Assembly: GCF_018709685.1 (NCBI RefSeq)
Contig: NZ_JABDHQ010000016.1
Span: 1-53,012 of the forward strand
Length of the DNA stretch: 53,012 nucleotides
DNA from: Akkermansia muciniphila
GTDB taxonomy: Bacteria > Verrucomicrobiota > Verrucomicrobiia > Verrucomicrobiales > Akkermansiaceae
Reading direction: 5' to 3'
The first letter of the stretch is position 1. The number at the start of each line of letters is the position of its first letter. A program made the position numbers and the translations under genes. The notes beneath the pieces are model-generated. The model had not been told where the DNA came from, searched no databases, and was given only the letters and a program-made list of their open reading frames with translations. Positions 34,171-43,193 of the stretch are shown here, piece by piece.

Positions 34171-37100
34171 ATGTCCTCCCTGACCAACATGCTGATCTCC
34201 GCATCCGCCGGAACGGGAAAAACCTACCAGCTTTCCCTGCGCTTTCTGGGGCTGCTGGCCCTGAACCACGGGAACCATCCGGAACGGCTCATCGCCATCA
34301 CCTTCACCCGGAAGGCGGCGGGAGAATTCAAGGACCGCATCCTGACGGACCTGGCGGCGGGCGCCACGGATGAGACGGGAGCGGCACGGCTGAAAGAACA
34401 GCTATGGACGGTCATCAAGGGAACGCCCGGGGAACCCGGCATCTGGCCCGGAGCACCGGATTCATGGCGGGCAGAGAACCTTCACCGCGAGCGTTTCCGC
34501 CACCTGCTCCGCATCCTGGTGCAGAACCTGGCGCGCCTCAACCTCTGCACCATTGACAGCCTGTTTGCCCAGATTGCCTCCGCCAGCACCTTTGAACTGG
34601 GCGTCAGCGGATTCAGCATGATTGACCCCACGGCGGAAAAACTGGCGCGCCGCGAAGCGCTGCTCTCCCTGTACCGGGAATGTTCCGGGGACCGGGAACG
34701 GAGGCAGAATTTTGAAGACGCCTTCCTCTCCGGAGCGGATTCCGATGCGGAAGCCGCGGATGCGGAGGATTCCATGATGCGGCGTCTCCATACCTACCAC
34801 GAACTTTTTCTGGATGAACCGGACGCCGGAACCTGGGGAAACCCCGCCGCGCTGGGCTTTACGCCGGAAGAACTGGTTCCCCCCGTTCCCCTGGAACAGT
34901 TTGACGCCCTCCTGCATGCCCTGGCCTTCAGGGCGCAGGAAGCCCCCGCGCCGGAAGGAAAAAACGGGGCCAAAAGCAAAGAGATGTTCCTGCGCTTCCT
35001 GAACGGCTTCTCCCGGTACGCCAGGCTGGGCCGCGTGCGCTTCCGCACGGAGGGAGGTTCCGGCTGGAACATCACCATGGAAGAGGCGCGTGAGAAATTC
35101 CGGGATTTCTGGTCCCCCCCATTGGAAGAGCTCATCCAGAGCTGGCTCCGCATGGAGGTGCTGCAGGCGCTGCACCGCACCCGCGCCACGCACGGGCTGA
35201 TAAGCCTCTTTGAAGGCAAATATTCCTCCCTGGTCCGCAGCAAGGGGAGATTCCTGTTCCACGACGTCACGCGCATGCTGGGGGACGGAGTCATGACGCC
35301 GGAGCTGAAAAGAGACCTGCAATACCGCATGTACTGCCGGTATGACCATTGGATGCTGGATGAATTCCAGGACACATCCCAGTCCCAGTGGCGCGTCATC
35401 AAGCCCTTTCTGGAAGACCTGACGGAATCCAAGGCCGGGAATGAAGGCAGCATCTTTGTGGTGGGGGACATCAAGCAGAGCGTGTACCAGTGGCGCGGCG
35501 GGGACCCGGAACTTTTCCGCTCCGTCTCCATCCAGCTTGACCTGGAAGAACGCGGCATGTCCACCTCCTACCGCTCCGTGCAACCCGTGCTGGACCTGGT
35601 AAACGATGTTTGCGACTACGCCCGGACAGCCCCGGACTGCGAACCCGCCGCCCTGGAGCAATGGGGGGAATATCCGGAGCACCGGAGCGCGCCGCACCTG
35701 GAGGGGAAGCCGGGAGCCGCCCAAATCTGGCAGACGCCCAAGGCGGAGGCTTCCACGGCCAACGACCTGGTGTGCCAGGCGGCGGCAGACATTCTGGAAC
35801 GCACGGGAGCCCTGCGCCGCGGCCTGGAGACTGCCATTCTGGTCAGCACGAAAAACCAGGCTCTGGCCATTAAAACCTGGCTGGCGGACCACGGCATTCC
35901 CGCGGAGGTATGCGACGACGTTCCCGTGGGCGTGGACTCCCCCCTGGGGAAAAACCTGCTGTACTTTTTCCGCTGGCTGCTCATGCCGGGAGACCCTTTT
36001 ACCGCGGGGCTGCTCACCCATTCCCCCCTCCAGCCCCTGGTCACGCCGGAACGGCGGGAAGGCATGGGCTGGCAGGGCTGGCGTCTTCTGCTGGAACGGG
36101 ACGGCTACGCCGCCGTCATGGAAGAGGTGGAACGCAGGCTGGCCCTGGGAGGGGCGGTCCTGACGGAATTCCACCGGGACCGCCTGGCCGTCTGGAAGAA
36201 TGAGGCGGAACAGGTGGATGAAAAGGGCATTTCCCTGGATGAATGGATCAGGCACATGGAAGACCTGACCCGCCGGGAAGACCCCGCCGGCGGCATCGTC
36301 CGCATCATGACCATTCACAAATCCAAGGGCCTGGGATTTGATATCGTCATTCTGCCGCAGATCGGCAGGGACGCCCCTTTTGCGGATGGAAGACACCTGA
36401 CCCACTTTGTCAAAAAGAACCGGGAAGGAGAAATAGAAGGCATTGTGCTGGCTCCTTCCAGGCACGTTTACACGAACGTCCCGCAGCTTGAGACTCTTTA
36501 CCGGGAATGGCGCGCCCGGCAGCAGTTTGACGGATTCTGCAAGCTGTACGTGGCGCTCACCCGCGCCAAACGGGCTACTTATGTCATTCTCCCGTACAAG
36601 GAAGACAAGGGGGAAACGGTTGCGGACTCCATGTGGAAGGTTGTCCGTTCTGCGGCACGGGCCTGTGAAAAAGGCATGGAGAAAATCCTTCCGGAATCCG
36701 GAGCGGAATGCCTGTATTCCTGCGGCCATCCCGAATGGTACGGGGAGTTCACGGAAACGGTACGTGAGCGAACGGAAGAAGAGATGCCCGAATGGCCCAT
36801 GCAGCAACCGGTTATCAGGGAACGGATATCCCCCTCCGGTCCGGCTGTGCTGGAAAATGCGGCCCATGAAGGGAAGCATGCCGCGGATGTGGAATCCGCC
36901 GCGTTCGGTTCAGCCGTTCACGCCGTCTTTGAGCGGATCACCCGCTGGAATGAGGAGAATAAGCCGGAATGGGCCCTTCATCCCGCCACGGAAGCGGAAC
37001 GCACCGTAGCCGCCTGCCTGGAGGCCCCCTCCATCCGGGAGCTCTTCACCCCCCCTGAAACGGCGTGCATCATGAAGGAACAGCGCATTGAGGCCATTGA

Positions 37101-37332
37101 CGGGAACAGCTGGATTTCCGGCGTGATTGACAGGCTGATCCTTCATGAAGGAAGCGCCCGCATCGTGGACTTCAAAACGGACCACGCGGAATCCCCTGAA
37201 CAACTGAAGGAACGCCACTCCGGCCAGTTGAACGCCTACGCCCGCATCGTATCCAGAATTACCGGAATACCGCCGGAACATATCACGTGCATCATCGTTT
37301 CCACTCACTTGAAGGAAACCATCCGCGTTTAA
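34171..37332 (+). CDS. addA: AddA-like UvrD-family helicase-nuclease
   Basis: 1,053 residues. All superfamily 1 helicase motifs are visible. Walker A is in SASAGTGKTYQL (G14-T18), motif Ia in ITFTRKAAGEF, and the DExx box in WMLDEFQDTSQSQW. VGDIKQSVYQWRGGDP, STSYRS, IMTIHKSKGLGFDIV and KLYVALTRAK follow. The C-terminal RecB-like nuclease has SAVHAVFERI, then WISGVIDRLI and ARIVDFKTDHA with the Asp and Lys ligands, and HSGQLNAYARI. This is the 3'-5' motor with a second nuclease, the partner of the preceding subunit. Both nucleases look intact. The name AddA is used rather than RecB because no recC or recD gene is present. Confidence 0.9.
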   Translation: MSSLTNMLISASAGTGKTYQLSLRFLGLLALNHGNHPERLIAITFTRKAAGEFKDRILTDLAAGATDETGAARLKEQLWTVIKGTPGEPGIWPGAPDSWRAENLHRERFRHLLRILVQNLARLNLCTIDSLFAQIASASTFELGVSGFSMIDPTAEKLARREALLSLYRECSGDRERRQNFEDAFLSGADSDAEAADAEDSMMRRLHTYHELFLDEPDAGTWGNPAALGFTPEELVPPVPLEQFDALLHALAFRAQEAPAPEGKNGAKSKEMFLRFLNGFSRYARLGRVRFRTEGGSGWNITMEEAREKFRDFWSPPLEELIQSWLRMEVLQALHRTRATHGLISLFEGKYSSLVRSKGRFLFHDVTRMLGDGVMTPELKRDLQYRMYCRYDHWMLDEFQDTSQSQWRVIKPFLEDLTESKAGNEGSIFVVGDIKQSVYQWRGGDPELFRSVSIQLDLEERGMSTSYRSVQPVLDLVNDVCDYARTAPDCEPAALEQWGEYPEHRSAPHLEGKPGAAQIWQTPKAEASTANDLVCQAAADILERTGALRRGLETAILVSTKNQALAIKTWLADHGIPAEVCDDVPVGVDSPLGKNLLYFFRWLLMPGDPFTAGLLTHSPLQPLVTPERREGMGWQGWRLLLERDGYAAVMEEVERRLALGGAVLTEFHRDRLAVWKNEAEQVDEKGISLDEWIRHMEDLTRREDPAGGIVRIMTIHKSKGLGFDIVILPQIGRDAPFADGRHLTHFVKKNREGEIEGIVLAPSRHVYTNVPQLETLYREWRARQQFDGFCKLYVALTRAKRATYVILPYKEDKGETVADSMWKVVRSAARACEKGMEKILPESGAECLYSCGHPEWYGEFTETVRERTEEEMPEWPMQQPVIRERISPSGPAVLENAAHEGKHAADVESAAFGSAVHAVFERITRWNEENKPEWALHPATEAERTVAACLEAPSIRELFTPPETACIMKEQRIEAIDGNSWISGVIDRLILHEGSARIVDFKTDHAESPEQLKERHSGQLNAYARIVSRITGIPPEHITCIIVSTHLKETIRV

Positions 37333-37982
37333 GGACTCCGGTCCCCTCTGCACACTTCCCCTGCCGCCCCGCCCGCGTTCCTGTGTTAATCCGTATGGGA
37401 AAAAACCTCGCGCAGCCTGGCGAACCGGAATGGAAAACAGGCGTCCCGAAGACATCCTTGCCGGAAAAACCGCCCAACAGGGGCAGATGTATTCTCCGCT
37501 GAAAGGGGCGCCGGACGTCACGATAAAAGAACCGGAGCAGTTAACGCCCTGGTCAACAAGCCGTGCCGGAAGTTGTCTCCGGGGGAGAAAGGCATGCGCC
37601 GCCCGTTTTCTTCATGGGGTGTTTGAGCCGTGGAATGGCAGCCCTCCGATGAGAAGCCAAGCTTCCGCCGCCACTGCGTTACCCCAGCGAAAAATGGAAA
37701 TCCGCTCCATGCCGTTGTTCGCCTGCATCCTGCGTTCCGCTCATACCGCCTTGCAGCCTGAAGGCTCCGTCATTTATGAGAATCCCTTCAGGCGAATATG
37801 CCGCCTTGCGTTTAAGGGATTGTTCCATGAATCAAATAGCGTGTATCCGCCATATTTATCTTGATTGGCCGCGGACAGGCAATTATGCTGAAGAACAATT
37901 TACATTCGGGATTTATATCAACACCCGGGGGAAGCTCCGTCTTCCGAGTTGATAACAGATATTTGCGTCTCTGTTACAAAAA
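37333..37982. other. Gene-free, possibly degenerate interval
   Basis: 650 bases between addA and an AT-rich iron-sulfur protein gene. An open frame of 144 codons at 37430-37864 (plus) has no domain pattern and an atypical composition, so I do not call it a gene. Two inverted repeats are present. One is a 9-bp perfect stem GCCTGAAGG/CCTTCAGGC (37756-37793, 20-base loop). The other is a nested stem at 37916-37954 (TATCAAC/GTTGATA outside, GGAAG/CTTCC inside). Confidence 0.5.
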
Positions 37983-38702
37983 ATGAACATGAAATACTTG
38001 AATCAAGAGATAGAACATGAATTAACAAGCCGGGGAGCAAAGCTCGTACGCTTTGTCAGCATAGCGCATTTAGACGAAAAGCAAAACAGAAAACTCCCTA
38101 ACGCCATTGTTTTTGCATTTCCGCTGACCGCGGATTATGTCAGGAAGGTAGTTGATACTCCCGATTACGTACAGGCGCGGATAGAGGATCATTATAATTT
38201 TGATGATGATGAATATACGCAGACTGAACATAAGGCGGGAGAAGTTGCGGATGAATTAACCGGGTTCATTGCCGGGAAGGGTTATCAAGCCAAATCCCAA
38301 TCCGATGCAGGATTGGTGGCTGAAGAAGTATTCAATTTTGAGGTAAAAGAATCTGTCTTGCCTCATAAAAAAGTTGCCTTGCTTGGCGGATTAGGGTGGA
38401 TTGGGAGAAACAACTTGTTGATTACTCCTGAATACGGAGCGGCACAATGTCTTGGCACGGTTTTAACCGATGCGCCGCTGGAAACCGTACTGCACGAACC
38501 TTTTTTACCTAAGTGCGGCAATTGCAATATTTGCAGGAAAATTTGCGAGAAACAGGTTTTGAAAGGGAAAACATGGAGTCCGGCCATTTCAAGAGATGAA
38601 ATAGTTGATGTATATGGATGCAGCACCTGTTTGAAGTGCCTGGTACATTGTCCCTGGACTCAAAAGCATACAAGGAAATCCGCTAAAAAAATCAATCATT
38701 AA
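37983..38702 (+). CDS. QueG-like double [4Fe-4S] cluster protein
   Basis: 239 residues. The C-terminal part has two ferredoxin-type cysteine sets: CGNCNICRKIC (C-x2-C-x2-C-x3-C) and CSTCLKCLVHCP (the same spacing). Before them, GGLGWIGRNNLLITPEYG resembles the conserved GWIGKN block of epoxyqueuosine reductases. It is much shorter than QueG (~350 residues) and lacks the C-terminal HEAT-like part, so it belongs to the related short reductases of unknown substrate. Base composition is clearly richer in A+T than in nearby genes, with AAA/ATT codons common, which suggests horizontal transfer. TTGATA-N17-TGTTAC upstream may be its promoter. Confidence 0.8.
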   Translation: MNMKYLNQEIEHELTSRGAKLVRFVSIAHLDEKQNRKLPNAIVFAFPLTADYVRKVVDTPDYVQARIEDHYNFDDDEYTQTEHKAGEVADELTGFIAGKGYQAKSQSDAGLVAEEVFNFEVKESVLPHKKVALLGGLGWIGRNNLLITPEYGAAQCLGTVLTDAPLETVLHEPFLPKCGNCNICRKICEKQVLKGKTWSPAISRDEIVDVYGCSTCLKCLVHCPWTQKHTRKSAKKINH

Positions 38703-39055
38703 GCAAACGTCCCCGCCAGATAAATTGAATGTTGAGGAACTCCAAAAGCCGGGTTCCTCCCCCTCAGTAAAAACAGGATGACCGCCTTCCCCCGGAAAGG
38801 GAAAACTCTCTCTCCGGATGCTTTACCGGCCCTGTCTCAATTTTTCGGGATAGGGATATATTGTTCCATTTCAAGTTGATAAGCACCTTTGCAGCTTCTC
38901 TGAACGCGAGTTTTCAATCTGGGTTATATATCTCAGAAAGAAGGTTAAAAAACCGGAATTTCATGGAAATGGATGGGCAAGAAAAACAACGCCGCATTAA
39001 CAGACATTATATTCGACTGGAGCTTCCAGAAAACGGACTGCCCGGGAAAGAATAA
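38703..39055. other. Gene-free interval
   Basis: 353 bases between the iron-sulfur protein gene and a convergent membrane-protein gene. A 64-codon frame at 38861-39055 shows no family pattern. No strong terminator or repeat is seen. Confidence 0.4.
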
Positions 39056-40441
39056 TCAATGCTCCGAAACAGCTACCCGGATACTTTCAATCCCCAGATA
39101 GCGGGCAACGGAACGGTTGATGAATTCATCAGGGTCACCGCTGCCCATGCGCCACATGACGGAGACATAAGGAGCCAGCGGCACGGGCTCATAAGGGGGA
39201 ACCACAATGTTCTTCTCGCCCTTTTCCAGTTCATGGCGGATGAACATTTTCCGTTCCCCGCACTGGCGGTGGATGCGCGGGAAGGCGTCCAGATACCCGG
39301 AGCATACCCACAGGGCCAGACTCCCCGCAGCGGCCAGAAGGCAGGCCGGAATCCAGCGCCGCCGCACGGTATCCAGCCACACTCCGTACAGCCCCAGAAT
39401 GCCCGTCATCATCAGTACGGTGGCGGAGAACATGGCATGCCAGGCGGGAATGACGCGCACAAAAAAGCTGACCGCCATGGCATGCGCCACCAGCATCAAC
39501 AGCAGGGAAACGCACATGCGCCGTCCGGAAGCTCTCTTCCACCAGCTCCACCCTCTCCTCCACGTCAGCAGAGCCAGGGCGGCCACCGCCGCAACCAGCA
39601 GAAATCTAGGCAGCAGCATGAACTCGTAAAAGGCATTCATCAGCTCCGGGACGGCGCTGAAACGTTCCGCCCAGGAATGAAGAACGGCGGCGCCGCCCGC
39701 CGTTTCCGAATGAAGACGCGCCGCGTTGCCGGGGGCCAGCAGGAGACAGGCGCCCCCCAAGGCATGAAAACCCCAGCCGAACAGGAACCAGCGGGGAAGA
39801 ATCATCCCCCTCCAGCGCGCATACACCCAGTACAGGAAGAGCATGCCCAGGGAAGCGGGAACCTGGTTCTCATTAGTCATTCCGGCGGCAAAAGCCACAA
39901 GGCTTATCCAGAGCCATGACAGGGGCCTGTCCGGAATCCGGGACGTTCCGGCCAACAAGCCGCGGTACAGGCACAGGAACCCCAGCCAGACGGAGGCGGA
40001 CCAGGCATAATTAGTTCCTCCGGACAGCCAGAACATCGTGATGCCGGGCCTGGAGGAAGAAGTGAGCAGAAGAAGGGCCCCCACGGAGAACAGCAGCACA
40101 TCCCTCCAGTCCCCGGGATTCACCCTCCTTCCCCGCGCCAGATAAAACATCATCAGCGCCAGGGAAAGAATCACGAAGGGATTGACGGCCAGAAAAAGCC
40201 ACTTTCCCGCCGTGGCCGTAAAGATAGCCAGGAATTCCCCCAGGCGGGGATTCCAGTTCATGTACGACCACCAGCACCGTTCCAGCACGGGCCGGAAGGC
40301 CAGGCGGTGGTCCGCCCCGAAGACGGAATGCATGAAGCTGTCCCCGGTGAAGGGAGTCCACCAGGTAAGCAGCATGGCGTACGCAAGGAGCGCCAGCACC
40401 ACCGCCCGGAACAGGAAACACACCGCCAGTGACCGCTTCAT
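39056..40441 (-). CDS. Polytopic membrane protein (DUF6056-like)
   Basis: 461 residues with about ten to twelve hydrophobic helices and a soluble C-terminal domain of ~80 residues. Features such as WTPFTGDSF near the start, WLSGGTNYAWSASVWLG, AAGMTNENQVPASLGM and LLLAPGNAAR recall the DUF6056 family, which has the architecture of lipid-linked-sugar glycosyltransferases (GT-C). Family assignment is by memory of these motifs, and enzymatic activity is not proven. It starts 25 bases after the rseP stop on the same strand and is probably co-transcribed with it. Confidence 0.72.
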   Translation of the reverse strand: MKRSLAVCFLFRAVVLALLAYAMLLTWWTPFTGDSFMHSVFGADHRLAFRPVLERCWWSYMNWNPRLGEFLAIFTATAGKWLFLAVNPFVILSLALMMFYLARGRRVNPGDWRDVLLFSVGALLLLTSSSRPGITMFWLSGGTNYAWSASVWLGFLCLYRGLLAGTSRIPDRPLSWLWISLVAFAAGMTNENQVPASLGMLFLYWVYARWRGMILPRWFLFGWGFHALGGACLLLAPGNAARLHSETAGGAAVLHSWAERFSAVPELMNAFYEFMLLPRFLLVAAVAALALLTWRRGWSWWKRASGRRMCVSLLLMLVAHAMAVSFFVRVIPAWHAMFSATVLMMTGILGLYGVWLDTVRRRWIPACLLAAAGSLALWVCSGYLDAFPRIHRQCGERKMFIRHELEKGEKNIVVPPYEPVPLAPYVSVMWRMGSGDPDEFINRSVARYLGIESIRVAVSEH

Positions 40442-40466
40442 GGAATCAAGCCGGAGATGGGCGCGT

Positions 40467-41912
40467 TTAATCCGTCACGGCCTTGAACACCGGGGCGGGC
40501 AGCTTATCCGGCTTTTTGCCGAAGAAGTCCCCCACGTCCTTGAATGTCACGAACAGGAAGAAGCCCATCAGCACAAAGACGAAGCCGAACTGGACGAATT
40601 CCAGCACCTTCACATTCAGGGGACGCCTGAAGACCAGCTCAATGGTGTTCATCACCACGTGGCCGCCATCCACCACCGGAAGGGGCAGAATGTTCAGGAT
40701 AGCCAGGTTCACGTTCAGCACCACGGCAAACCACAGGGCCAGCTTCCAGCCTTCCTCCAGGGAGAACATCTTGTAAAACTGGTTGGCAATTCCCACGGGG
40801 CCGGAGAGGTGCTCCACGCCCACGCTGCTGCCGGGGGCGACCACCTTCGCCAGGGTATCCCCCATCCATTTCAAGCTCTGCTTGATCTGAGCCCACGGAG
40901 TGGGATGCACGGTTACGTCACGCCCCACGGAGCTCAGGTCCCAGGTCACGCCCAGAATGGGCTGTGCGCCCTTGAGCACGGAACCGTCCGAGCCGTTGTG
41001 CCAGTTTTCCGGAAGCCTTCCCTGGATGCTCACCTGCCTTGCAGCGCCGTCCCTGGCCGTCACGTCCAGCAGGAGCGGTTCATTCTTCTTCAGCAGGACA
41101 TCCAGCGCCGCGGGGCTCCAGATGCGCACCCCGTTGGCCGCCGTCACCACATCGCCCGGCTTCAGCCCGGCCTGGGCTGCGGGAGAGTTGGGAAGCACTT
41201 CCCCTACCACGCAGGGCATCGCCTGCATCAGCCCCACCTGGCGCATGCCGGAGCGCTGCCACCAGGAGGTTTCCGGAATCCGGAAGCCGCAGGAAATATC
41301 CATCTCCCCCTCATGGCCCGGCCTCTGCACCGTAAAGACCACCTGGTCATGCTCGCCAAGCATGATCAGTTCACGCACGCCTTCCATATTGCCCGCCCAT
41401 TTGTCCACCGGGCGGCCGTCCACCTTCACAATCTTGTCACCGGGCAGAATGCCGGACTGCGCCGCAGGACTGTCCGGAGCAACGAAGCCTACCGTCGTCA
41501 CCCCCATTTCCACATCCGGCTTGCCCACCATCCAGACGGCCACGGCAAAAAACACGGCCAGCAGGAAAGAGGCGATGGGGCCGGCGGCGGCCACAATGAT
41601 CTTGTCCAGAGGAGTGACGGGCTTCAAATCCTTGGGGAGTTCCACGCTCCCTTCAATGGCCTCCATGGGAGCCATCTGCGGCAGGGAGACAAAGCCCCCG
41701 GCAGGGATCCAGCCCAGTCCCCACTGAACGCCGTTAATGGTTTTTTTCCAGATGGGACGTCCAAACCAGATTTGGAACCTGTCCACATACAGGCCGCGCC
41801 AGCGGGCGGCGAAAAAATGCCCCAGTTCATGAATGAAAATCATGAAGTTAAACAACATCACCACGCCAAAAATAATGCCGATGGTGGTAAGAACGGAAAG
41901 AACGTTATCCAT
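40467..41912 (-). CDS. rseP: RIP metalloprotease RseP (site-2 protease)
   Basis: 481 residues. The first membrane helix carries HELGH (H28, E29, H32), the zinc site. FGVVMLFNFMIFIHELGHFFAARWRG is followed by GWIPAGGFVSL. Two PDZ-like domains follow (VTTVGFVAPDSPAAQSGILPGDKIV and VLPNSPAAQAGLKPGDVV). The third zinc-ligand motif ILPLPVVDGGHV stands near the C-terminal helices. In characterised bacteria RseP cuts anti-sigma factors and cleared signal peptides inside the membrane. No sigma or anti-sigma gene is nearby, nor are the usual neighbours dxr, bamA or cdsA. A long inverted repeat lies directly upstream. Confidence 0.95.
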   Translation of the reverse strand: MDNVLSVLTTIGIIFGVVMLFNFMIFIHELGHFFAARWRGLYVDRFQIWFGRPIWKKTINGVQWGLGWIPAGGFVSLPQMAPMEAIEGSVELPKDLKPVTPLDKIIVAAAGPIASFLLAVFFAVAVWMVGKPDVEMGVTTVGFVAPDSPAAQSGILPGDKIVKVDGRPVDKWAGNMEGVRELIMLGEHDQVVFTVQRPGHEGEMDISCGFRIPETSWWQRSGMRQVGLMQAMPCVVGEVLPNSPAAQAGLKPGDVVTAANGVRIWSPAALDVLLKKNEPLLLDVTARDGAARQVSIQGRLPENWHNGSDGSVLKGAQPILGVTWDLSSVGRDVTVHPTPWAQIKQSLKWMGDTLAKVVAPGSSVGVEHLSGPVGIANQFYKMFSLEEGWKLALWFAVVLNVNLAILNILPLPVVDGGHVVMNTIELVFRRPLNVKVLEFVQFGFVFVLMGFFLFVTFKDVGDFFGKKPDKLPAPVFKAVTD

Positions 41913-42589
41913 GGTAGTGCTTTGTCATTAAGTGTATCATGGCACTTCCCGGCGAACAAGCTTCAAGGATGTCCTAATGACAAAGGACGGGTTTGATTCT
42001 GAACAGACGGCAGAAACGCCAGAACAGCAGGAGAGGACTGTCTCCAAATTTTCCATGCCGGGCGTTCCGGGCAAATGCTGAAAGGGCTGGCCTGCCGGGA
42101 AAAAGACGGCAGGTTCCTTAAAATGGGCGGCCAATGGAACGCCAGGTTATTTTATCCTGCACTATTCCGCCAGCCGGTGCGGGCCGTGCAGGGCCTCCCT
42201 TCCGCACAACGTGGAGGTATGCCGGGATAATACGCATTCCGCAAGGATTTGGAAGTAGTCCTGTGCAGGATGGCCATGCGCGGGAAGGAAGCCTGAAATG
42301 GGCCGTTCCTAACAAAATGCCATGCCCTGTCTTCCTGTCCGGCTGTCTGGACAGCCTCTCCAAGGAAAGCCCCCTGATCCGCAAAAACTATCCCGCTTCC
42401 ATCCCTTCCCTGGTGCCGGTTGACGCCAACGGGAACAAAAACCGCTTCCGGAACAGGGATGGACTGATGCGGAAGAAGGAGGAACTGGCCAGCGCGGCAA
42501 AGGAAAAGACACGTCTCCCGAACCCGAATAAACGAAGCATCCCCGCCGGAGTTCCACAGCTTTTTCCCGCACCCGGACATGAAAACGCA
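41913..42589. other. Long upstream region of rseP without a gene
   Basis: 677 bases. Frames here (for example 42134-42664 plus and 42152-42580 minus) show no protein pattern and overlap a terminator or each other. The one clear structure is a perfect 11-bp inverted repeat, CTTTGTCATTA (41920-41930) with TAATGACAAAG (41975-41985), immediately before the rseP start. Confidence 0.5.
41920..41985 (-). promoter_or_regulatory. Inverted repeat framing the rseP promoter/leader
   Basis: 11-bp perfect arms 44 bases apart; the near arm ends 7 bases before the rseP ATG. An inner hairpin AAGTG/CACTT (41930-41947) and a weak promoter TTGTTC-N17-TACACT (41931-41959, minus) lie between the arms. It may be an operator pair or an RNA leader structure. 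Confidence 0.45.
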
Positions 42590-42624
42590 AAACAGCCCCG
42601 GAAGATTACCTTCCGGGGCTGTTT
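42590..42624 (-). terminator. Rho-independent terminator after rplT
   Basis: A 15-bp perfect stem (42590-42604 with 42610-42624) with a 5-base loop, 36 bases past the rplT stop. On the minus strand it ends in a run of T. Confidence 0.88.
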
Positions 42625-42660
42625 GTTAATATTTACTGAACAGATGGACTCTGCTGCGTC

Positions 42661-43044
42661 TTAGGCGCGGAGAGCGGCACCATCCTTGGCTTCAATGGCC
42701 TTCTTGGCTTGCGCGAAGATGGCGTCAAAAGCCTTTTCGTCAGAGACGGCCAGGTCGGCAAGAACCTTGCGGTCCAGATCGACGTTGGCGGCTTTCAGGC
42801 CTTCCATAAAGCGGGAATAGGTCAGACCGCGGTCGCGGACGGCAGCGGAGATACGGGCGATCCAGAGACGGCGGAATTGTCCCTTCCGGCGCTTGCGGTC
42901 ACGGTATTCATACTGCCAAGCCTTGTAAACGGCGTCCTTGGCGTAGCGGAAGAGTTTGCTGCGGAAACCGCGGAAACCCTTGGCACGCAAGAGGATGCGC
43001 TTACGGCGCTTGCGAGAGGCCGGTCCATTAGTGGCACGTGGCAT
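42661..43044 (-). CDS. rplT: 50S ribosomal protein L20
   Basis: 127 residues, slightly longer than the usual ~118 because of a short Ala-rich tail. The basic N-terminal arm MPRATNGPASRKRRKRILLR and the core KAWQYEYRDRKRRKGQFRRL, WIARISAAVRDRGLTYSRFM are typical of L20, an early-assembling 23S rRNA binder. In many bacteria L20 also represses its own operon. It is downstream of rpmI with a 149-base gap that contains a GC hairpin. infC, the usual third member, is not present. Confidence 0.97.
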   Translation of the reverse strand: MPRATNGPASRKRRKRILLRAKGFRGFRSKLFRYAKDAVYKAWQYEYRDRKRRKGQFRRLWIARISAAVRDRGLTYSRFMEGLKAANVDLDRKVLADLAVSDEKAFDAIFAQAKKAIEAKDGAALRA

Positions 43045-43142
43045 AGCTTATTTCTATTTCTATCTTGAACAGACTGTTCTTCCTCACCTCCCTGCAGTCT
43101 CGCCTGTTCTTATCTTCTCATTGGAAGAAGGCTGCATGAAGG

Positions 43143-43161
43143 CCCCCCGTTCAGCGGGGGG
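43143..43161 (-). promoter_or_regulatory. GC-rich hairpin between rpmI and rplT
   Basis: CCCCCCG (43143-43149) pairs with CGGGGGG (43155-43161) around a 5-base loop in the 149-base gap between the L35 and L20 genes. It could modulate read-through or be an L20 autoregulatory site; there is no T-tract. Confidence 0.4.
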
Positions 43162-43193
43162 AAAGCTCGGCGTTGGTCGAGCGTTTCCGCGGT

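Noticed and set aside
34462-36879. 805-codon open frame on the minus strand
   Set aside because: It is antisense to addA, whose helicase motifs are all intact; long shadow frames are common at this GC content.
37430-37864. 144-codon frame after addA
   Set aside because: No domain or signal pattern, no promoter or ribosome site, and an internal inverted repeat; better seen as non-coding or degenerate.
37946-38882. AGTTGATAA present on both sides of the QueG-like gene, as if target-site duplications
   Set aside because: A 9-base match within about 1 kb is expected by chance, and no inverted terminal repeats or transposase are present.
42270-42310. GGAAGGAAGC sequence reminiscent of the signal recognition particle RNA core
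   Set aside because: The conserved flanking bases and the paired helix of SRP RNA are absent.
42134-42664. 176-codon frame upstream of rseP
   Set aside because: It runs through the rplT terminator and into the end of rplT, and shows no protein pattern.
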